Part shown: piece by piece, positions 24,216 to 32,088 of the stretch
Layout: each line of letters begins with the position of its first letter
How positions within the stretch are numbered: the first letter of the stretch is position 1
From: a bacterium
GTDB taxonomy: Bacteria > Actinomycetota > Acidimicrobiia > Spongiisociales > JAENVV01
Reading direction: 5' to 3'
DNA: 32,234 nt
Assembly: GCA_024641305.1 (NCBI GenBank)
Contig: JAHEDI010000036.1
Location: forward strand, 1 to 32,234
Notes under the pieces: generated by a model
Seen by the model: the letters and a program-made list of their open reading frames with translations, nothing else
Told to the model about the DNA's origin: nothing
The model's database searches: none
Made by a program: the position numbers and the translations under genes

Positions 24216-25418
24216 ATGGCCACGCCTATCACTATGGGTCCCGACGGACTCGTCGTACCCAACGACCCGATCATTCCTTTCATCGAGGGTGATGGGATCG
24301 GGCCAGACATCTGGGCGGCCGCCGTGCGCGTCTTCGACGCCGCCGTCGAGAAGGCCTACGGTGGCGAGCGAAAGATTGCATGGAAAGAGGTGCTGGCTGG
24401 CGAGAAGGCATTCAACGCCACCGGGGAATGGCTCCCTGACGAGACAGTGGCAGCTTTCAATACCTATTTGGTTGGAATCAAAGGCCCGTTGACGACTCCG
24501 GTTGGTGGGGGGATTCGTAGCCTCAACGTGGCGTTGCGCCAGATCATGGACCTCTATGTCTGCCTTCGCCCGGTCCGTTGGTTCGATGGTGTGCCGTCGC
24601 CCGTCAAGGATCCTGGTGCGGTCGACATGGTCATTTTCCGCGAAAACACCGAAGACGTGTATGCCGGAAAAGAGCTTGAGGCGAATAGTGACGATGCCAC
24701 CAAACTTCTTGAGTTCATGCGCGACGAGTTCGGCTGGGATATCCGACCGGACTCGGCCATCGGGATCAAGCCAATTTCGATCACGGGATCAAAGCGCCTC
24801 ATCCGGGCCGCCATCAACTACGCGATTGCCAACGATCGTAAGTCCGTAACGCTCGTGCACAAGGGCAACATCATGAAGTTCACCGAGGGTGCCTTCCGTA
24901 CCTGGGGTTACGAACTCGCTAAGGAAGAGTTTCCGAGCGAACTCGTGTCGTGGGAAGACTCTGGCGGCGATCCCGGCGACAAGATTCTCATTCAGGACGT
25001 AATCGCCGACGCCATGTTCCAGCAGGTTCTCACCCGCCCGGCTAACTATGACGTCATTGCCACGATGAACCTCAACGGTGACTTCATTTCCGATGCATTG
25101 GCCGCTCAGGTCGGTGGAATCGGCATCGCCCCGGGCGGAAACATCAACTATGAGACTGGCGTAGCCGTGTTCGAGGCTACCCATGGGACGGCGCCGAAAT
25201 ACGCCGGCCTGAACAAGGTGAACCCGGGTTCGGTGATTCTTTCCGGCGAGATGATGTTCAACTACATTGGCTGGAAAGAGGCTGGCGCCCTGATGGTCGC
25301 GGCGATCGAGAAGACCATTTCGGAAAAGATCGTCACCTACGACTTTGCCCGGCTGATGGACAATCCCACCGAGGTCAGCACGTCAGCCTTCGGTGACGCG
25401 ATCATCGAGCGGTTGTAG
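24216..25418 (+). CDS. icd: NADP-dependent isocitrate dehydrogenase
   Basis: 400 residues, the E. coli-like homodimeric type, converting isocitrate to 2-oxoglutarate and CO2. [13 protein letters not shown] begins the fold. [13 protein letters not shown] contains the substrate-binding Ser and Arg (the Ser is the regulatory phosphorylation site in E. coli). [28 protein letters not shown] and [16 protein letters not shown] give catalytic Tyr, Lys and Asp. [18 protein letters not shown] with the following VTYDFARLM carries the Lys-Tyr and Tyr/Arg set that selects NADP over NAD. ATG with GGAGG 8 nt upstream is clear. The VOC-fold gene follows after only 6 nt. Confidence 0.97.
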   Translation: MATPITMGPDGLVVPNDPIIPFIEGDGIGPDIWAAAVRVFDAAVEKAYGGERKIAWKEVLAGEKAFNATGEWLPDETVAAFNTYLVGIKGPLTTPVGGGIRSLNVALRQIMDLYVCLRPVRWFDGVPSPVKDPGAVDMVIFRENTEDVYAGKELEANSDDATKLLEFMRDEFGWDIRPDSAIGIKPISITGSKRLIRAAINYAIANDRKSVTLVHKGNIMKFTEGAFRTWGYELAKEEFPSELVSWEDSGGDPGDKILIQDVIADAMFQQVLTRPANYDVIATMNLNGDFISDALAAQVGGIGIAPGGNINYETGVAVFEATHGTAPKYAGLNKVNPGSVILSGEMMFNYIGWKEAGALMVAAIEKTISEKIVTYDFARLMDNPTEVSTSAFGDAIIERL

Positions 25419-25424
25419 ACCGGA

Positions 25425-26186
25425 TTGCTGAAGTTTGATCATGTAGCGCTTGCTGCCGATCGGGTCGTGCCGCTCCAACGATTCCTGGCGGGTCGGCACG
25501 GTGGCGTCGTGATCGGCGGCGGTTCACCGCCTGGGTCGGGATTCCGGGCCATGCAGATCCGGCTCGGCCGTGGCGAAGATGGCATGACCATCGAGCTTCT
25601 CGAACCCTGGGAAGTTGAGCGCAATGATTTCCTGGCCAGGTTCTTGAGTGCCAACGGCGCCGGCCCGCATCATTTCACGTTCAAGACGGCCGATGTACAG
25701 GCTGAGCTCAAGAGGTTTGAGGCGCTGGGTTTCGATCCGGTTGGGGTGAACTTTTCCAATTCGTTGTGGCAGGAGTTCTTCATCCATCCCAGGCAAAGCC
25801 ATGGCCCAGTCATTCAGATTGCCCAGCCAGGACATGACGAAGGTTCGATGACGCAGTTGCTGGTCCGGGCCATGGCCGGTGAGCACACTGCGTGGGGTGA
25901 GCCATGGTGGTCGGCCACCGACCTGGCCCGTGGATCGGCGGTGTCCACCCTGGAACAGGTCGTCATTGTCACCCCCGACCTCGACGCTGGGGTCACCTTT
26001 TATGGGGACGTGTTGGGTGGGGTGGTCGACCGAACCGTCCGGACTGCCACGATCACGTGGTCAGGTGGCACGGTCATGTTGGAACAAGCGGAGATAGGTC
26101 GTCCCCGAATCGACCGACTTGAGATGTCCGGCGACAATGTGGCCGACGAACATGTCGAGCAGGGGACTCGCTTCGTCGCGGTTTAG
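25425..26186 (+). CDS. VOC-superfamily (glyoxalase-like) protein
   Basis: 253 residues from TTG at 25425, six nt after icd, so probably co-transcribed. The first half reads as a glyoxalase/VOC module: LKFDHVALAADRVVPLQRFL, MTIELLEPWEV, GAGPHHFTFKTADVQAEL and SNSLWQEFFIHPRQSHGPVI. The second half (about 175-253) starts a second module: LEQVVIVTPDLDAGVTFYGD and VMLEQAE. His6 and further His/Glu residues could bind metal. The closest general theme is methylmalonyl-CoA epimerase or a dioxygenase-like VOC protein; the substrate cannot be told. Confidence 0.8.
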   Translation: MLKFDHVALAADRVVPLQRFLAGRHGGVVIGGGSPPGSGFRAMQIRLGRGEDGMTIELLEPWEVERNDFLARFLSANGAGPHHFTFKTADVQAELKRFEALGFDPVGVNFSNSLWQEFFIHPRQSHGPVIQIAQPGHDEGSMTQLLVRAMAGEHTAWGEPWWSATDLARGSAVSTLEQVVIVTPDLDAGVTFYGDVLGGVVDRTVRTATITWSGGTVMLEQAEIGRPRIDRLEMSGDNVADEHVEQGTRFVAV

Positions 26187-26203
26187 ACCGTCGCGGCGTT
26201 TGC

Positions 26204-27310
26204 CTACCACAGCCACACATAGATGAGCAGCGGCCCTTCGGCACCGAGATCGCGGCCCTCGATGAGCTCGACCCAGATGACCGAACCGTCGGGTACTTGG
26301 TACGCTCCGGCGTACCCCTGACCATCAGGTTGGATCTGGCCGGCCAGGCCGTTGGCATGCAGATGGTCGGCAATACGCTTGGCCAGGGCTTCGAGCGAGG
26401 GAGAGTCGGGGGCAAGCTCAAAGTAGATCGGGTCGACGTGTGTGGATGTCTCACTGGCAAGTTCGGAGATGCTTGCTTCGTCATAGAGGGCAGTCGCCGA
26501 GCTGACCTCGGTTGCGTGGGCAGGAACCCACGGCTTACCGCGGGTGAGTTCGCCGAGGGTGGTGCCCATCCAAGTTTCGATCCACGCAACCCGATTCGCG
26601 TCGAGGAAGTCTCCCAAACCGGCTGCCGCCAAAGAGACGCTCTCGGACATGTCCTCCGATGGACTGGTCGCCGCGTAGGCGTTCGGTGCGTGGCCGGTCA
26701 GTGTCCAAGTAGCGGCGAGCGGATCGTCGTTGGAATCGTTCCACCCCGTTGCTTCGGCCCAGTCGGCGACCAGCGCCGAGCCATCGTCAAGGTCGAGCGC
26801 GGCGATGTCTCCTGATCGGGCTGCCGCTACATAGTCGGGTGCCAACCCGTACCACTGGGCGACGTGAACCAGCTCGTGGACGAGCACCCGACCTACCGAC
26901 CAGCGGGTCGCCGACCGCGTACCGGTAAAGGCACCGTCGAGCAGGTATACGTCGGGGCCCCTGGCTACTGCAACGGCCGCGCTCGCCGGGTGGGAGGCAG
27001 GAACCCCTGCCGAGGCGGTCCGGATCAGCTGTCGTGGTTCGGTCGAGATGGCGGCCGGGATATCTGATGAGGCGGCCTGGATGATCTCAACGTCGGCCGG
27101 CTGGGGGAGTGGCCCGTCGCCGACGATCGTCCAACGCCCGGCCCTGCGCTCCCAGGCGATATCGGTGAACTCAGGCGATCCGAGCGATGCCGCCACGATC
27201 GGGTCGGTAAGGTCGACCGCGGGGAGTGATTGACGGGTCTGCGAAGTGGGTGAACTGACGCAGCTCGTGGTCGCAATGGCGATGCCGACGGCGGCCAGCA
27301 GAGTTCTCAT
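26204..27310 (-). CDS. Lipoprotein with gluzincin-like zinc-protease motif
   Basis: 368 residues. The signal peptide ends ATTSC (Cys17), a lipobox. A conserved zinc-binding motif VHELVHVAQW lies at 144-153 (HELVH at 145-149). About 65 residues later YAATSPSEDMSESVS (212-226) resembles the Y-A-x-x-x-P-x-E-D-x-(A/S)-E motif that supplies the third zinc ligand in gluzincin peptidases. The C-terminal part (about 290-368) has beta-strand character and ends LLIYVWLW. It converges on the VOC gene (17-nt gap, nothing seen) and is divergent from mdh. Enzyme activity is inferred from the motifs; it may be a cell-surface peptidase. Confidence 0.75.
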   Translation of the reverse strand: MRTLLAAVGIAIATTSCVSSPTSQTRQSLPAVDLTDPIVAASLGSPEFTDIAWERRAGRWTIVGDGPLPQPADVEIIQAASSDIPAAISTEPRQLIRTASAGVPASHPASAAVAVARGPDVYLLDGAFTGTRSATRWSVGRVLVHELVHVAQWYGLAPDYVAAARSGDIAALDLDDGSALVADWAEATGWNDSNDDPLAATWTLTGHAPNAYAATSPSEDMSESVSLAAAGLGDFLDANRVAWIETWMGTTLGELTRGKPWVPAHATEVSSATALYDEASISELASETSTHVDPIYFELAPDSPSLEALAKRIADHLHANGLAGQIQPDGQGYAGAYQVPDGSVIWVELIEGRDLGAEGPLLIYVWLW

Positions 27311-27342
27311 ACGGCGGGGCTATCAGCGCCACATGGCAGCGC

Positions 27343-27348
27343 TAGGGT
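27343..27348 (+). promoter_or_regulatory. Candidate -10 for mdh
   Basis: TAGGGT lies 31 nt before the ATG at 27380; a CTCAGGAGA ribosome site lies between. GC-rich flanks include a near-palindrome around AGCGCCACATGGCAGCGCT (27325-27343), possibly an operator. Confidence 0.4.
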
Positions 27349-27379
27349 TATGACGTATCTTGTCTCAGGAGACCTAATC

Positions 27380-28318
27380 ATGCGGAAAGTATCAGTTGTC
27401 GGCGCCGGAAAATATGGTTCGCTCACCGCCATGCGGTTGGCTGAATCAGGCATTGTTGACGAAGTAGTCATGACGGACATCGTAGAGGGTCTGCCACAGG
27501 GTCTGGCTCTCGACATGAATCAGTCCCGACCCGTCGAGAATTATTCGACCAAAGTGCTCGGCACGAATGATTATGCCGACACGGCGGGCAGCGAGGTCGT
27601 GGTGATCACCGCCGGTCTGGCTCGCAAACCAGGCATGAGCCGGATGGACTTGCTGGAGGTCAATGCCAAAATCGTCAAGGGCGTGACCGAGTCGATTCTC
27701 GAATACTCGCCCGACGCGATTTTGGTCGTGGTAACCAATCCACTTGATCACATGACGACGCTGGCGTTCGAGGTTTCGGGACTGCCGTCACACAAGGTGA
27801 TCGGGCAAGCCGGAATCCTGGACAGCTCCCGGTTCGTACACTTCATTTCTGAGAAGCTCGGCGTGGATATTTCCGAGGTCAAGGCAATGACGCTCGGTAG
27901 CCACGGAGACACGATGGTCCCGGTCCCGTCCCAATGCAGCGTTTCAGGCAAGCCCCTGACCGAGGTGCTGTCTCAGGCAGACATTGACGAATTAGTGGAC
28001 CGCACCCGAGCTGGTGGTGCTGAGATCGTCGGTCTCCTCAAGACCGGGTCGGCCTATTTCGCCCCGTCGTCGGCTGCCGCCGCGATGGTCAAGGCGATCA
28101 TCACGGACTCGAAAGAGGTCATGCCAGTGTGCGCGATGACGTCGGGTGAGTACGGCATCGAGGGCGTGTATCTCGGTGTGCCAGCCCGCCTGGGAGCGAA
28201 GGGTATCGAAGAGGTAGTCGAGCTGGACCTGACAGCTGACGAGAGGGCCCTGCTGGTAGATGCGGCCGGAGCCGTCAAAGCCAAGGTCGACGAACTGCAC
28301 TCGATCAACTTCGACTAA
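27380..28318 (+). CDS. mdh: Malate dehydrogenase (LDH-like, NAD-type)
   Basis: 312 residues, oxidising malate to oxaloacetate. The ATG at 27380 has a CAGGAG site; the earlier ATG at 27350 sits almost on the candidate -10 and lacks a site. Motifs: VSVVGAGKYGSLTAMRL (4-20), with Asp33 after the second strand indicating NAD; ARKPGMSR (81-88) carrying the Arg pair of the substrate loop, the malate rather than lactate form; VVTNPLDHMT (117-126); and SSRFVHFISEKLGVD with GSHGDTMVPVP (173-183, catalytic His175). The family (LDH-like MDH) is usual in actinobacteria and Chloroflexi. A strong hairpin follows 16 nt after the stop. Confidence 0.96.
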   Translation: MRKVSVVGAGKYGSLTAMRLAESGIVDEVVMTDIVEGLPQGLALDMNQSRPVENYSTKVLGTNDYADTAGSEVVVITAGLARKPGMSRMDLLEVNAKIVKGVTESILEYSPDAILVVVTNPLDHMTTLAFEVSGLPSHKVIGQAGILDSSRFVHFISEKLGVDISEVKAMTLGSHGDTMVPVPSQCSVSGKPLTEVLSQADIDELVDRTRAGGAEIVGLLKTGSAYFAPSSAAAAMVKAIITDSKEVMPVCAMTSGEYGIEGVYLGVPARLGAKGIEEVVELDLTADERALLVDAAGAVKAKVDELHSINFD

Positions 28319-28333
28319 CCGTGTGAACGCTCG

Positions 28334-28364
28334 AACCCAGGGTTTCCTGTGCGAACCCTGGGTT
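28334..28364 (+). terminator. Hairpin after mdh
   Basis: AACCCAGGGTT (28334-28344) and AACCCTGGGTT (28354-28364) pair perfectly over 11 bp around a 9-nt loop. No T-tract follows. It is the first of five AACCC-N-GGGTT copies around the AbiEi-DUF559 gene. Confidence 0.7.
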
Positions 28365-28365
28365 G

Positions 28366-28412
28366 TTCTCCGGGCCGCAGTGCGCGGAATCCGATAGTAG
28401 GAACCCAGGGTT
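28366..28412 (+). repeat. Left copy of a 41-bp direct repeat plus one AACCC-N-GGGTT element
   Basis: Positions 28366-28406 match 29376-29416 at 37 of 41 bases, with an unbroken 24-bp identical core (28383-28406). The copy runs straight into AACCCAGGGTT (28402-28412). It lies between the mdh hairpin and the AbiEi-DUF559 start. Confidence 0.85.
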
Positions 28413-28457
28413 GCCAGCTGGGCGGAATCTGTCAGAGGTCGGCTTCATAGTGGCCGG

Positions 28458-29366
28458 ATGAGCTACGAACGCACCATTGCCGAACTCGCCGCTGCGCACG
28501 GCGGACACATCACGCGATCACAACTTGTTGAGCTGGGGTTATCGGACCCGATGATTAGCCGACGAGTGGCAGCCGGGTTTCTAACCGGGGTCAAGTCTGG
28601 TGTTTATCGGACCTTTACTCCGCCCGACGACGATGCGCTTTTGCGTGGCGCTGTCCTGAGTCTCAGGGCGGCGGTCGTGTCGCACAGGTCGGCGGCCAGA
28701 ATCCACGCACTCGTGGTTCCCGCCGGCGGGCGTCCGGTCGTGACGGTTCCCGCATCGACCACGCACGAGTTCCCGGGTGTCGAGGTCCGCAGAACAGCCG
28801 ACCTCAGCCGACGGCATTGGACAGTCAAGACGAACCTGCCAGTTACTACTGTTCGGCGCACCGTCTTTGACCTTGCGTCCTGTATGGACGAGGACGCGTA
28901 TTGCGCACTTGTAGATGGTCTGCTGACTAGCCGGCGTTTGAAGCTCGGACAGCTAGCCGACTTACTCGGCGAGATCGGCGGGAAAGGGAAGCCCGGTACC
29001 TCGCTCGTCAGAGCGATTGTCACCGAACGAAGCGCTAGTGGTGACGATGATGCAACCCCGCTCGAACGGCTCGGGCTGAAAGTGCTTCGGTCGGGAGGAT
29101 GCGTTCCGGATGCAGTTCAATACGATCCGGGGTTTGTACCTGCCGTGCGCTTCGACGCCGCGTATCTTGGCTCGAAGGTCGCCATTGAGTGGGACAGCCG
29201 CCGATGGCATGCATCGGTGGAGCGTTTCCAGTCGGATCGGAACCGAGATCGCGTTGCCGCAACGTATGGATGGATCACGTTGCGGTTCACCTGGGACGAT
29301 CTCAAAACCCAACCTGACCGAGTGATTTCGCAGGTTCGGGCAGTGACCAAGCGTCGATCCGCCTGA
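28458..29366 (+). CDS. AbiEi-DUF559 fusion protein (antitoxin-like wHTH plus Vsr-like nuclease fold)
   Basis: 302 residues. The N-terminus (about 5-50, ELAAAHGGHITRSQLVELGL to GVKSGVYR) matches the AbiEi antitoxin-type winged helix. The middle (about 55-150) resembles the AbiEi middle domain. The C-terminus (about 195-295) is a DUF559/Vsr-like fold of the PD-(D/E)xK class: DATPLERLGLKVL, VRFDAAYLGSKVAIEWDSRR and a closing WITLRFTWDDLKTQPDRV. The E, D and E-x-D residues that would form the active site are present. No AbiEii-like toxin lies beside it. A CATAGT box (28446-28451) six nt before the ATG suggests a leaderless message. It is flanked by 41-bp direct repeats, suggesting insertion or repeat-mediated gain. 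Function in the cell is unknown; defence or mobile-element roles are guesses. Confidence 0.85.
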   Translation: MSYERTIAELAAAHGGHITRSQLVELGLSDPMISRRVAAGFLTGVKSGVYRTFTPPDDDALLRGAVLSLRAAVVSHRSAARIHALVVPAGGRPVVTVPASTTHEFPGVEVRRTADLSRRHWTVKTNLPVTTVRRTVFDLASCMDEDAYCALVDGLLTSRRLKLGQLADLLGEIGGKGKPGTSLVRAIVTERSASGDDDATPLERLGLKVLRSGGCVPDAVQYDPGFVPAVRFDAAYLGSKVAIEWDSRRWHASVERFQSDRNRDRVAATYGWITLRFTWDDLKTQPDRVISQVRAVTKRRSA

Positions 29367-29375
29367 TCTACCCGA

Positions 29376-29416
29376 TTCTCAGGGCCACAGCACGCGGAAT
29401 CCGATAGTAGGAACCC
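29376..29416 (+). repeat. Right copy of the 41-bp direct repeat
   Basis: Matches 28366-28406 at 37 of 41 bases, with a constant offset of 1010 bp. It starts 9 nt after the AbiEi-DUF559 stop and merges into the hairpin at 29412. Confidence 0.85.
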
Positions 29417-29434
29417 TGGGTTAAACCCAGGGTT
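29412..29434. terminator. Hairpin between the AbiEi-DUF559 and SCP2 genes
   Basis: AACCCTGGGTT (29412-29422) and AACCCAGGGTT (29424-29434) are perfect 11-bp inverted copies with one base between. Lying between convergent genes, it could end transcription from both sides. Confidence 0.65.
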
Positions 29435-29449
29435 GCAGCGCTCGTGTGG

Positions 29450-29836
29450 TTAGTAGGCGACGTCGAGGGATTCGCCAGCAGATCCCCACTGGCTGATGAT
29501 GTTTTGGTTCATCATGAGGACCGCCAGGTTGCCGGTGACCTTGATCTTGCCGGTCATAAAGGCGGTCTGGGTGTTCATGTCACCTTTGGAAATGCCAGCG
29601 GCGGTGTCGTAGTCAGAAGAGATGGTGGCATCTGCGTCGGCGAGTTCTCCGAGGGCAACATTGGCCGACCCGTTCGAAATCGAGATGTAGTAACCAACCG
29701 GTCCGGACGGCGCGTCACTCACATTGAACTGAAGACCCAGGTTGGCACTCGCAATGGCACCCTGAAACCCGTCATGCGATGCAAGGGCTTCGCTATAGGC
29801 CGTGGCCCACTCTTCACTCAAAAACTGTACGGCCAT
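29450..29836 (-). CDS. SCP2 sterol-binding domain protein
   Basis: 128 residues with an AAGGAGTAG ribosome site before the ATG at 29836. The sequence runs FLSEEWATAYSEALASHDGF, then LGLQFNVSDAPSGPVGYYIS, a strand-rich core with GELADADATISSDYDTAAGI and SKGDMNTQTAFMTGKIKVTG, which is the classic SCP2 lipid-binding signature (MTGKIKVxGNL). It is soluble, with no signal peptide. SCP2 proteins bind fatty acyl or sterol-like lipids in a hydrophobic pocket. It follows the second tadG by 69 nt on the same strand but has its own possible operator/promoter; a functional tie to the pilus is not implied. Confidence 0.9.
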   Translation of the reverse strand: MAVQFLSEEWATAYSEALASHDGFQGAIASANLGLQFNVSDAPSGPVGYYISISNGSANVALGELADADATISSDYDTAAGISKGDMNTQTAFMTGKIKVTGNLAVLMMNQNIISQWGSAGESLDVAY

Positions 29837-29873
29837 AACCGCTACTCCTTATTGGGCTCTTGAACCGCAGGAA

Positions 29874-29891
29874 GGTTAGCAGCGGTTAACC
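29874..29891 (-). promoter_or_regulatory. Repeat/palindrome upstream of the SCP2 gene
   Basis: GGTTAGC (29874-29880) and GGTTAAC (29884-29890) are spaced exactly 10 bp, and GGTTAACC (29884-29891) is a perfect palindrome. AACCGCT at 29837-29843 is the inverse of AGCGGTT at 29881-29887. On the minus strand a TAACCT box (29878-29873) could be the -10. The layout suggests an operator; low certainty. Confidence 0.3.
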
Positions 29892-29905
29892 GGGCTCCGC
29901 GAGGG

Positions 29906-31369
29906 CTACTTTGTGAGTTCGACGACGCCAAAGGTTGGTGTTCCGCCTCCGCCAGTCAGTTTGGTGCAGACTGGTTCAACGAGTTGCGTGCACCCGATGA
30001 TGACGGCGCCCAGCGAGTCAAGCTTTTGCTGGCCCTGTGGTACTACCGTCGTGGTTCCCACCATGCCTGGCTCGTGAACACACACTCCGCCCGCCACTCG
30101 GAGGTTGCCGGTGCAGTTAACGCTATCTTTCATGTAGATTCCCTCGATCCACATGGGTACCAAGAGTTCAACGTGATAGCAGCAGCTGTTATTGGCCAGC
30201 TTGGCAAGCTCCCAATACTTCGGAACAACAGATAGCCGTGGCGAGTCTGCAATGGAGGGCAAAAAGATGACACTGTTGGTCGTCTTTAGGCAGGTCAGCA
30301 TATCTGCCCATGCGGTTGCGTAGAGAGCTGGGGTTGCCGGTTGCGCCGGATGTCCAGCGGCTGCGACGCAGTTAGGTGATGCGACGCTCGTGTCGATGTA
30401 GGTCCAGAGAGCTCGATTGTCTATGCCCTTTCCAAAGATGGTCGCAGAGCCGTACGTCCCAGTCGCGACGGTGCCGCCGTTTAGGCGTCCTTTGAAGGCA
30501 CCACCCCATGTTCCGCCCTTCACGATCCCATCTGTAATGTCGGTATTCGAGTAGCCACCCGACGAGTCGACCATATTGGGCTTCGCAGGTCCCCCAAATT
30601 GCGGACAAGACGCGCCGTTGACAAGACCGCCGCCTGCCCCGCTCGGGTGCAATCCGAGTTGATGATCCATGCCCAACGCGATGATTCGTGACCTCGGCCC
30701 AGGTTGGCCTCCTGAAGTGCACTCATTCGGCCCGCTGTAGAAGTATGCATTGAACGTGCCGAAGTCGCCCGTCGAAGGATTGTCGCAACTCTCGACATTC
30801 GTGGAGCCGGTACCGGTCTTAAGACAGATTTCGGTTCCGCCCGCCGCTGAGAACGCGCCCGAAGGGAAGGCGAAGGCACCGCCGAAAGATGGTCGGACTT
30901 GAGCTTGAGCGAACGCTGAAACTTCAAGACCATTCGAGCCAACGAACACGCCGAAGACCGCGGGTACGTCGATTGTCGGAATCCGTACGCGTATTTCGGT
31001 ATAGGCCTCCGAGAAGCTGATGCAGTCGGAACCCCCGGCGACGCCAAGGTCGGTGAGCGTCCGCCGGGCTAGTGCATCTGGATCAGTGCAGGCTGCCCAG
31101 TCTCCAGCCGAAATCACGATGTCGTTTGCCGCGATCTTTGCGTAGACCTCTGTAACGGCAGCCGCCACGGCATCTGTTGCAGACGTCGTGGTGAACTCCA
31201 CCGCTCCGCCCAGCGCAGCAGCATCTGCAGCGTTCTGGGCGGCTCTCCGTTCGGTTGTGCCTAAACCCCAGTCGACCACAAGCGCCGCAAAACCAAGGAG
31301 CAAAACCATAACGACCGCCACGAGAACTGCCGTTGCTCCTCTTTCATTGTCACGCAGCCGATAAATCAT
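29906..31369 (-). CDS. Long TadG-like protein with Cys-rich extracytoplasmic region
   Basis: 487 residues from the ATG at 31369, which overlaps the tadE-like stop as ATGA (a TTG six nt earlier is also in frame). RDNERG-ATAVLVAVVMVLLLGFAALVVDWG is split here as leader ending NERG and membrane helix. It is followed by TERRAAQNAADAAALGGAVE, the Tad/TadG N-terminal signature. The remaining 430 residues are extracytoplasmic, Gly/Ser/Thr-rich and contain about 14 Cys, including SCCYH and pairs near CLKTG, CTSGG and CTQLVEPVC. No vWA MIDAS motif (DxSxS) was noticed. It is far from the main tad operon and on the opposite strand. Base composition looks slightly less GC-rich than neighbours (impression, not computed). 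Confidence 0.85.
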   Translation of the reverse strand: MIYRLRDNERGATAVLVAVVMVLLLGFAALVVDWGLGTTERRAAQNAADAAALGGAVEFTTTSATDAVAAAVTEVYAKIAANDIVISAGDWAACTDPDALARRTLTDLGVAGGSDCISFSEAYTEIRVRIPTIDVPAVFGVFVGSNGLEVSAFAQAQVRPSFGGAFAFPSGAFSAAGGTEICLKTGTGSTNVESCDNPSTGDFGTFNAYFYSGPNECTSGGQPGPRSRIIALGMDHQLGLHPSGAGGGLVNGASCPQFGGPAKPNMVDSSGGYSNTDITDGIVKGGTWGGAFKGRLNGGTVATGTYGSATIFGKGIDNRALWTYIDTSVASPNCVAAAGHPAQPATPALYATAWADMLTCLKTTNSVIFLPSIADSPRLSVVPKYWELAKLANNSCCYHVELLVPMWIEGIYMKDSVNCTGNLRVAGGVCVHEPGMVGTTTVVPQGQQKLDSLGAVIIGCTQLVEPVCTKLTGGGGTPTFGVVELTK

Positions 31370-31827
31370 GGGCAAGCAACGAATCCGGTGTTGGGCCAGG
31401 TCGCCGTTTGCTCAAGCCGCATTGAAATCTCGGAGTGGAGAGTCAACCCGTTGAAGAAAGGCAAAAACCCAACTAGAGGCTGGTATTGGTGTCGTACTTC
31501 AGCAAGCAGCTCTCCGCCGATTTGGCTTCCGGTACGTGTGAGCCTCATAGAAACATCAGCAGAGGCGTCGATGCGATCGCACGTTTCGAAAATGATCTTG
31601 ATGCTCTGATTACCCCCGCCATTTACAGGGGTGGCGTTGACCGCAGCGAGCCGCCCAGCCTCTCTTGCCGCGTGAGTGGCGTCTAGTTGACTGTTGAAGG
31701 CCCAGCCTGCTTCGACCATTCCAAAAATGAGGACCAGAAGGAGGGGCATGACGATGGCGAATTCGACGAGGGCGGCGCCGCGTTCGTCTTTGCCACGGTT
31801 ACGGAGTTTCTTCAAAAGTGTTCTCAT
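31366..31827 (-). CDS. tadE: TadE-like pseudopilin (second locus)
   Basis: 153 residues. The basic leader (RTLLKKLRNRGK) ends in DERG, followed by AALVEFAIVMPLLLVLIFGM, with Glu at +5 of the mature chain, the standard TadE pattern. VEAGWAFNSQLDATHAAREAGR matches the family's post-membrane helix. The rest is a short extracytoplasmic domain with two Cys. The start ATG at 31827 has only a weak GGATGG site; a TAACGT box (31884-31879, minus) may be the -10. It is translationally coupled to the long TadG-like gene. Confidence 0.9.
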   Translation of the reverse strand: MRTLLKKLRNRGKDERGAALVEFAIVMPLLLVLIFGMVEAGWAFNSQLDATHAAREAGRLAAVNATPVNGGGNQSIKIIFETCDRIDASADVSMRLTRTGSQIGGELLAEVRHQYQPLVGFLPFFNGLTLHSEISMRLEQTATWPNTGFVACP

Positions 31828-32088
31828 CCATCCAGCGCCTGTACAGCGCCCCCCCTATTTCCGTCCATCCCTGTTCTGACGTTAGCCGGAGTCGGTACCA
31901 CCATCGGTTCCATACATCCGGCCCAGCGCTACGCAGAGTAGTAGCAGCTTGTGGCTTAACCAACACTCAAATAATCGGCAATCCGCCAATTTCCTCAAGC
32001 GGTTTCTATGAATCCAGTTGCCGCAACAGGCCAAGTGTTACATAGGCAATATCTGCCAGCAGTCCAGGAGCGCAGGAGCCCTGAGCGA

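Noticed and set aside
28334-29434. CRISPR-like array
   Set aside because: The repeats are palindromic hairpins and one pair of direct repeats 1 kb apart, with no regular spacers or cas genes.
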